Origin: Clostridia bacterium
GTDB lineage: Bacteria; Bacillota_A; Clostridia; Oscillospirales; CAG-272
Reading direction: 5' to 3'
Length of the DNA: 19,731 bases
Assembly: GCA_017472105.1 (NCBI GenBank)
Contig: JAFUQY010000428.1
Span: 1-19,731, forward strand
The notes below the pieces were generated by a model. The model searched no databases and was not told the origin of the DNA. It worked only from the letters and a program-made list of their open reading frames with translations. Made by a program: the position numbers and the translations under genes. Positions 14,700 through 19,731 of this stretch are shown here, piece by piece; position 1 is the first letter of the stretch, and the number at the start of each line of letters is the position of its first letter.

Positions 14700-16880
14700 A
14701 TGCCCATTTCCTTCAAGAGAGAAAACAGCCTGTTCCAGCTGACGACAAAAAACACCCTGTACGCCTTCGATATCGTCAAGGGCAAGCTGATCCACCGTTA
14801 CTACGGCAAGAAGTTCGGTGCGGAATACAAGACCTTCGCAGAGGAGCCCGGAAACGTATGGTCCTTTGCGCCGTACATCAAGGAGGGTGAAGTTTATTTC
14901 TCCCTCGACACCCAGCCTCTGGAATATTCTTATTTCGGCAGCGGCGATTTCCGTACCACCGCTCTCCGTATCCGGAACGGCGCGGGCAACTCGGTCACCG
15001 GCTTTGACTATGTTTCCCACAAAATCCGCAAGGGTCGTGTGGATATCCCCGGCGTTCCCTGCGGACGTGCGGACGACAAGACCCAGACGCTCGATATCAC
15101 CCTCCGTGACACCGCATCCGGCTGCGAGCTCCACCTGTACTACACTGTATTCTACGACTGCGACGTGATTTCCCGCTACGCATCCGTGACCAACAAAAGC
15201 GGCGGCGATGTCGTGATCGAAAAGTGGATGAGCCTTGCCCTTGATCTGCCCGGTCACAACTACGACGTCATCTCCCTCGCCGGTTCCCACTGTTTCGAAC
15301 GCGTCTACAACGAACGCACGCCCGTATTCCGCGGCAATCTCTCCATGCAGAGCCGCAGAGGCGCATCCTCCCATCAGATGAATCCCTTCATGGCAGTTGT
15401 TGCCCGCGACGCTGACGAAAACCACGGCAATGTTTACGGCTTCAACTTTGTCTACTCCGGCTCCTTCCTCAACGAAGTCGAATGCGACATGACCGGCAAG
15501 ACGAGAGTCCAGATGGGTCTCGGTGAAGAAAACTTCAATTACAGACTCAAGGACGGCGAAACCGTATTCTCCCCCGAAGCGGTCATGACCTATTCCCCGA
15601 AGGGTCTGGGCGTGATGTCCCGCAACTTCCACCACTTCGCAAACGGCCACATCGTACCCGAGAAGGCAAAGGAACGCCGTCCCGTTGTGCTCAACTCCTG
15701 GGAAGCATTCTACTTCAACATCAACGAAGATGTCATGGTTGACTTCGCAAAGGCTGCGGCTGACTGCGGTATGGACATGGTCATCATGGACGACGGCTGG
15801 TTCGGCGCAAGAGTCAACGACAAGGCGGGTCTGGGCGACTGGTTCATCAACAAGAACCGCTTCAAGGACGGTCTCGCTCCGTTTGTCAGCCGCGTCAAGG
15901 AAACCGGCGTGAAGTTCGGTATCTGGGTAGAGCCCGAAATGGTGAACCCCGACTCCGATCTCTTCCGCGCGCATCCCGACTGGTGCATCCGCTGCCCGGA
16001 AAGACCGATGTCCTACTCCCGTTCCCAGTACGTGCTTGACATGGCAAATCCCGCCGTCATCGAATACCTCAAGGCATCCTTCGAGGAAACCTTCCGCGGC
16101 GTTCCGATCGACTACTTCAAGTGGGACATGAACCGCCACATCTCCGAGCCCGGCTCTCCCTATCTCGCGGCAGAAGATCAGGGTTCCATGGAATACCGCT
16201 ACATGCAGGGCGTATATTCCCTCTTCAAGTGGTTCCAGGAAACCTATCCGGACGCCATGATCGAAAACTGCTCCGGCGGCGGCGGACGGTATGACCTCGC
16301 AATGATGGCATGCTCCTCCCAGATCTGGACCAGTGACAACACCAATGCCCGCACCCGTACCCTCATCCAGTACTCCTCCATGCTCGCATATCCCGCATCC
16401 GTCATGAGCTGCCACGTTTCCAACCCGAAGGGCAACATGCACGAGCTGGATCTGAAGTACAAGGTTGCCGTAAACGGCGTTCTCGGCTATGAATTCAACG
16501 TCCTCAACACCCCCGAGGAAGTGAAGGAAGAAATCCGCCGTCAGGTCAAGGAATACCGCACCTTCGACACCGTCATCACCGAGGGTGAATACTACCGCCT
16601 GTCCTCTCCCTACGAATCCGACGTTTCCGCGTACTACTTCGAAAAGGACGGTCAGATTCTTCTCAGCGCAATTCTCACAAACGGCAAGTTCGTCCGCGGC
16701 AAGAAGAAGGCATGCAAAAAGCTCGCCATCCGCACCGCTGAAGCAGATGCTGCCTACACCGACACCCGCACCGGCATCACCTACACGGGTGAACAGCTGA
16801 AGAAAGGCATCGAGATCGGCGAATTCAATCCCGATGAAACCGGCTGGGATGCAAAGCTGTGGCATTTTGTGAAGGCGTAA
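14700..16880 (+). CDS. Alpha-galactosidase, glycoside hydrolase family 36
   Basis: Predicted 726-aa enzyme removing alpha-1,6-linked galactose from oligosaccharides such as raffinose-type sugars or galactomannan fragments. I chose ATG 14700 because AAAAGAGG (14686-14693) precedes it and the promoter lies within the longer frame that opens at 14583. The order is an N-terminal beta-supersandwich (about 1-320), a TIM barrel (about 325-640) and a C-terminal beta domain. GH36 motifs are MDDGWFGARVND (363-374), WVEPEMVNPDSDL (409-421), YFKWDMNRH (472-480, nucleophile D476), CSGGGGRYDL (524-533) and WTSDNTNA (543-550, acid/base D546). No signal peptide is present, so it should be cytoplasmic. Divergent from the GH2 operon and followed by a terminator. 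Confidence 0.95.
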   Translation: MPISFKRENSLFQLTTKNTLYAFDIVKGKLIHRYYGKKFGAEYKTFAEEPGNVWSFAPYIKEGEVYFSLDTQPLEYSYFGSGDFRTTALRIRNGAGNSVTGFDYVSHKIRKGRVDIPGVPCGRADDKTQTLDITLRDTASGCELHLYYTVFYDCDVISRYASVTNKSGGDVVIEKWMSLALDLPGHNYDVISLAGSHCFERVYNERTPVFRGNLSMQSRRGASSHQMNPFMAVVARDADENHGNVYGFNFVYSGSFLNEVECDMTGKTRVQMGLGEENFNYRLKDGETVFSPEAVMTYSPKGLGVMSRNFHHFANGHIVPEKAKERRPVVLNSWEAFYFNINEDVMVDFAKAAADCGMDMVIMDDGWFGARVNDKAGLGDWFINKNRFKDGLAPFVSRVKETGVKFGIWVEPEMVNPDSDLFRAHPDWCIRCPERPMSYSRSQYVLDMANPAVIEYLKASFEETFRGVPIDYFKWDMNRHISEPGSPYLAAEDQGSMEYRYMQGVYSLFKWFQETYPDAMIENCSGGGGRYDLAMMACSSQIWTSDNTNARTRTLIQYSSMLAYPASVMSCHVSNPKGNMHELDLKYKVAVNGVLGYEFNVLNTPEEVKEEIRRQVKEYRTFDTVITEGEYYRLSSPYESDVSAYYFEKDGQILLSAILTNGKFVRGKKKACKKLAIRTAEADAAYTDTRTGITYTGEQLKKGIEIGEFNPDETGWDAKLWHFVKA

Positions 16881-16904
16881 GACGATTTTGAATCCATAAT
16901 CTCC

Positions 16905-16950
16905 AAAAACCTCCCAAAGCAGACGAAATCCTTCTGCATGGGAGGTTTTT
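16905..16950 (+). terminator. Intrinsic terminator after the alpha-galactosidase gene
   Basis: AAAAACCTCCCA (16905-16916) is the exact reverse complement of TGGGAGGTTTTT (16939-16950). An inner stem GCAGA/TCTGC (16919-16923 and 16933-16937) extends it, with a 9-nt loop. The run of five T closes the stem. It lies 24 nt after the stop and before the next promoter, so the branching enzyme is transcribed separately. Confidence 0.85.
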
Positions 16951-16968
16951 CTGCACAAAAAATGCATC

Positions 16969-16997
16969 TTGATTTCTCCGCCGGATTATGCTATAAT
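16969..16997 (+). promoter_or_regulatory. Promoter for the branching enzyme gene
   Basis: TTGATT (16969-16974), a 17-nt spacer and TATAAT (16992-16997) form a strong sigma-A promoter starting near 17004, giving a leader of about 27 nt with AAAGGAAGGTG (17014-17024) upstream of ATG 17031. Confidence 0.8.
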
Positions 16998-17030
16998 GAT
17001 AAAAACACGCCTCAAAGGAAGGTGACTTTC

Positions 17031-19037
17031 ATGTACCGCATTCTGGAACTGAATCCGCAGCTTGCACCCTTTTCCGGAGACATTGATCTGCGGATGGAAC
17101 GCTATCACACCGTCAAAAAACGCATTCTCTCGGGCGAACAGAAGACTCTGAACGATTTCGCAAACGCGCATCATTATTACGGCTTTCATCATGCCGACGG
17201 AGGCTGGTACTACCGCGAATGGGCACCGAACGCGCATCATCTCTACCTCGAAGGGGACTTCAACGACTGGAACAAGACCTCGCATCCGCTGAAATCCGTC
17301 GGAAACGGGAACTGGGAAATCTTCCTTGAAGGAGACGACGCGCTGTGGGAAGGATGCCGGGTAAAAACCGTCGTCGCGGCGGGAAACACCTTCACGGAGC
17401 ACATTCCGCTCTACGCACGGCGCGTGGTGCAGGACAAGACCGACCACACCTTCACGGCGGAAATCGTGGATGACGGCGCAGTCTTCCCGTGGACGGACGA
17501 CGGATTCAAGGGTGAGGAGCGGCTGTACATCTACGAAGCGCACGTCGGAATGGCGCAGGAGGAAGGCCGTGTCGGAACCTACCGGGAATTTGCCGATCTG
17601 ACCCTGCCCCGCGTACAGAAGGCGGGCTACAACACCATCCAGCTCATGGCGATCATGGAGCATCCGTACTACGGCTCCTTCGGCTATCAGGTATCGAATT
17701 TCTACGCGGCGTCGAGCTGGTTCGGCAAACCGGAGGATCTGAAATACCTCATCAACAAGGCGCATTCCATGGGCATCCGTGTACTTCTCGACCTCGTGCA
17801 CTCCCATGCCGTGAAGAACACCGCCGAGGGCATCAACATGTTCGACGGCACGGTATGGCAGTTCTTCCACGACGGCGAAAAGGGCGAGCATCCCGCGTGG
17901 GGCACCAAATGCTTCAACTACGACAGCGGCGGCGTTCTGAATTTCCTCCTGTCCAACCTGAAATTCTGGCTGGAGGAATACCACTTCGACGGATTCCGCT
18001 TCGACGGCGTGACCTCCATGCTCTACCACGACCACGGGCTCGGCACCGATTTCAACACCAACGACAAATATTTCTCCCACAACACCCACATCGAGGCGAT
18101 CACGTACCTCCAGCTTGCGAACGAGCTGATCCGGGAAGTGAAGCCGGACGCGGTGACCATCGCCGAAGACATGTCCGGTATGCCCGGGATGTGCCTCCCG
18201 ATCGATGACGGCGGAATCGGCTTTGACTACCGTCTCGGCATGGGTCTGCCCGATCTGTGGATCAAGACCGTGAAGGAAAAATCCGATGAAGAATGGGATA
18301 TCTTCGCCATGTGGTGCGACATGTGTCTCAGACGTCCCGGAGAAAACACCATCGCGTACGTCGAATCCCACGACCAGGCACTGGTGGGTGACAAGACAAT
18401 GATCTTCCGTCTCGCTGACGCCGCGATGTACACGGACATGAACAAATCCTGCCACAACGACATCATCGACCGCGCAGTTGCTCTGCATAAGATGATCCGT
18501 CTGTTCACCCTCGGCGGCGGCGGCGAAGGATACCTCAACTTCATGGGCAACGAATTCGGGCATCCGGAATGGATCGACTTCCCGCGCGAGGGCAACAACT
18601 GGAGCTTCCATTACTGCCGCCGCCAGTGGAGCCTGCTCGACAACGGATTGCTGAAATACCAGCAGCTCGGCGAATTTGACCGTGACATGATCCGGACGGC
18701 ACGCGAAAACGACCTGTTCCGTCAGCAGATGGGCGACCTCATGCTGAACAAGCAGCCGGAGAAAATACTCGCGTTCTACCGTCACGGGCTCCTGTTCGTG
18801 TTCAACTTCCATCCGACCCAGTCCCTGACGAATGTTCTCGTTCCCGTGCATCAGCCGGGCGAATACACGGTCGTTCTGTCAACGGATGACGAAGCCTACG
18901 GCGGCTGGAACCGGATTGAACACATGACGTACTCCTCGAAGATGTTCGACGGAAAGCACTATGTCGAGCTGTACATCCCTGCGCGCACGGCGTTTGTGCT
19001 GAAGGAGCGTGTGATTCTTCCGGAGGATGTGGACTGA
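17031..19037 (+). CDS. glgB: 1,4-alpha-glucan branching enzyme, eukaryote-type (GH13_8-like)
   Basis: Predicted 668-aa enzyme that makes alpha-1,6 branches in glycogen. The start at 17031 follows a strong ribosome binding site; the longer open frame from 16938 runs through the promoter and was rejected. An N-terminal helical segment leads into a CBM48 domain (YREWAPNAHHLYLEGDFNDW, about 61-80), then the GH13 barrel and a C-terminal beta domain. Catalytic residues are D325 (FDGVTSMLY), E379 (TIAEDMSGMP) and D448 (ESHDQALVGD). GGGGEGYLNFMGNEFGHPEW and the N-terminal layout closely resemble animal, fungal and plant branching enzymes rather than the usual bacterial GlgB (GH13_9). Such forms are known in some gut bacteria. 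No other glycogen genes are in the window. Confidence 0.92.
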   Translation: MYRILELNPQLAPFSGDIDLRMERYHTVKKRILSGEQKTLNDFANAHHYYGFHHADGGWYYREWAPNAHHLYLEGDFNDWNKTSHPLKSVGNGNWEIFLEGDDALWEGCRVKTVVAAGNTFTEHIPLYARRVVQDKTDHTFTAEIVDDGAVFPWTDDGFKGEERLYIYEAHVGMAQEEGRVGTYREFADLTLPRVQKAGYNTIQLMAIMEHPYYGSFGYQVSNFYAASSWFGKPEDLKYLINKAHSMGIRVLLDLVHSHAVKNTAEGINMFDGTVWQFFHDGEKGEHPAWGTKCFNYDSGGVLNFLLSNLKFWLEEYHFDGFRFDGVTSMLYHDHGLGTDFNTNDKYFSHNTHIEAITYLQLANELIREVKPDAVTIAEDMSGMPGMCLPIDDGGIGFDYRLGMGLPDLWIKTVKEKSDEEWDIFAMWCDMCLRRPGENTIAYVESHDQALVGDKTMIFRLADAAMYTDMNKSCHNDIIDRAVALHKMIRLFTLGGGGEGYLNFMGNEFGHPEWIDFPREGNNWSFHYCRRQWSLLDNGLLKYQQLGEFDRDMIRTARENDLFRQQMGDLMLNKQPEKILAFYRHGLLFVFNFHPTQSLTNVLVPVHQPGEYTVVLSTDDEAYGGWNRIEHMTYSSKMFDGKHYVELYIPARTAFVLKERVILPEDVD

Positions 19038-19063
19038 GAAGCCAGTGGAGGAATAACGGCATC

Positions 19064-19731
19064 ATGAAACGTCTGACTGCGATGCTCCTGCTGATTCTGC
19101 TGTGCTTCAGCGGATGCGGCAGGGACGAAACTGCTTATACATGCGAAGAAATCGAGGTCTGGCTGCGTCAGGTCCTGCCGGATCAGAAGCCGATTGACAC
19201 ATCAAACGCAAAAAAATTCGACGATGACGACGGCAATGAAGCGGAAAATGCATACTGGCTTCACAGCGCGGTCTATCACGGACTTGTGCATGTGCACAGC
19301 TCGGAACTGTCAACCACGGCGATTATCGACAATGTGGAAGCCTTTGCGGGAAATTCGGCGGCGATCGTTGTGAACCCGGATCTCATCCCCGGCGAATATG
19401 ACGAAGAAGCCGGTGTATGGCGGATCGAACCCCATACCGCGGAGCAGAACCTCTTCTACGTGGTGCATGACGAGGATTTTGTTCTGGAATACGGGGACTA
19501 CGCAGAAATCCGCATCTCCTGCATCGGGTACTCGCTGGAAAACGGCATGTACAATCTGTACACCTTCGCCCCGGACGGCACGCCGCAGACCCCGGATCGG
19601 ATGAAATTCGGATTATACGACGATATCGACGCCCTGCGTGACGAAATCCGCGCGAATCCCGATCAGTATGAGGTTCTGACCGTAAAGCTGAAGTATGACA
19701 GCGACGGCTTCCGGCTGTGGGGACTGGTTGA
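19064..19731 (+). CDS. Lipoprotein of unknown function, cut by the window end
   Basis: An open frame runs from ATG 19064 to the last base (222 codons and 2 nt) with no stop. GGAGGA at 19047-19052 is the ribosome binding site. The N-terminus (MKRLTAMLLLILLCFSGC) is a lipoprotein signal, with lipidation expected at Cys18, so the mature protein should be anchored outside the cell. The rest is acidic (for example KKFDDDDGNEAENAY near 45-59) with no domain I recognise. It follows the branching enzyme after 26 nt, probably in the same transcript, but a functional link is not evident. The C-terminus is missing, so size and family remain open. Confidence 0.75.
   Translation, partial: MKRLTAMLLLILLCFSGCGRDETAYTCEEIEVWLRQVLPDQKPIDTSNAKKFDDDDGNEAENAYWLHSAVYHGLVHVHSSELSTTAIIDNVEAFAGNSAAIVVNPDLIPGEYDEEAGVWRIEPHTAEQNLFYVVHDEDFVLEYGDYAEIRISCIGYSLENGMYNLYTFAPDGTPQTPDRMKFGLYDDIDALRDEIRANPDQYEVLTVKLKYDSDGFRLWGLV

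Noticed and set aside
14679..16967. Long minus-strand open frame over the alpha-galactosidase gene
   Set aside because: It is a shadow of GH36 on the opposite strand, with the same cause: few TTA, CTA and TCA codons. Similar shadows over rnfA-rnfB (6165-7592), aspA (7651-9045) and glgB (16986-18851) were rejected for the same reason.
1..19731. CRISPR arrays, tRNA or rRNA genes, insertion sequences
   Set aside because: No regularly spaced repeats, cloverleaf or rRNA-like sequence, transposase or recombinase frame was found.

Overview
The window looks like a chromosomal segment of an anaerobic Gram-positive clostridial bacterium, probably a gut or rumen fermenter. The evidence is AAGGAGG-type ribosome binding sites, many consensus sigma-A promoters with 17-nt spacers, a clostridial-style apbE/NusG-II/Gx/rnfCDGEAB cluster, moderately GC-rich coding DNA, and cytoplasmic glycosidases. 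Species cannot be named from the sequence alone. No tRNA, rRNA, CRISPR array, insertion sequence or recombinase gene is visible.

Layout. (1) Positions 1-596 carry no convincing gene. A very long, nearly perfect inverted repeat (arms 1-104 and 220-323, 102/104 complementary) encloses a 115-nt segment holding a perfect consensus promoter (121-149). An intrinsic terminator (330-367) follows, then a cluster of TTCACA repeats, then the promoter and an operator-like dyad for the next operon. The repeat-promoter-repeat arrangement is the most unusual thing here and resembles an invertible (phase-variable) promoter or a hairpin-type mobile element. (2) 597-7538, plus strand: a tight nine-gene operon, apbE, a NusG-domain-II protein, a Gx transporter-like membrane protein, and rnfC, D, G, E, A, B. 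It encodes the energy-converting ferredoxin:NAD+ oxidoreductase and the flavin transferase that should attach FMN to RnfD and RnfG. It ends at a bidirectional terminator. (3) 7621-14508, minus strand: a GH2 beta-glycosidase, an unassigned 644-aa protein resembling six-hairpin glycosidases, a type I asparaginase, and aspartate ammonia-lyase. The first three are separated by exactly 18 nt each; aspA has its own consensus promoter. (4) 14700-16880, plus strand: a GH36 alpha-galactosidase divergent from the GH2 gene, with a shared operator-like sequence between the two promoters, closed by a terminator. (5) 17031-19037, plus strand: a eukaryote-type (GH13_8-like) glycogen branching enzyme with its own promoter, followed by a lipoprotein gene cut by the window end.

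How it fits together. The glycosidases have no visible signal peptides, so they probably cleave imported oligosaccharides containing alpha- and beta-linked sugars. The branching enzyme would serve glycogen storage. Asparaginase and aspartase convert asparagine to aspartate and then fumarate, releasing ammonia. Rnf couples reduced ferredoxin from fermentation to NADH and an ion gradient. Linking asparagine catabolism to the glycosidases in one apparent transcription unit is an inference from gene order and spacing.
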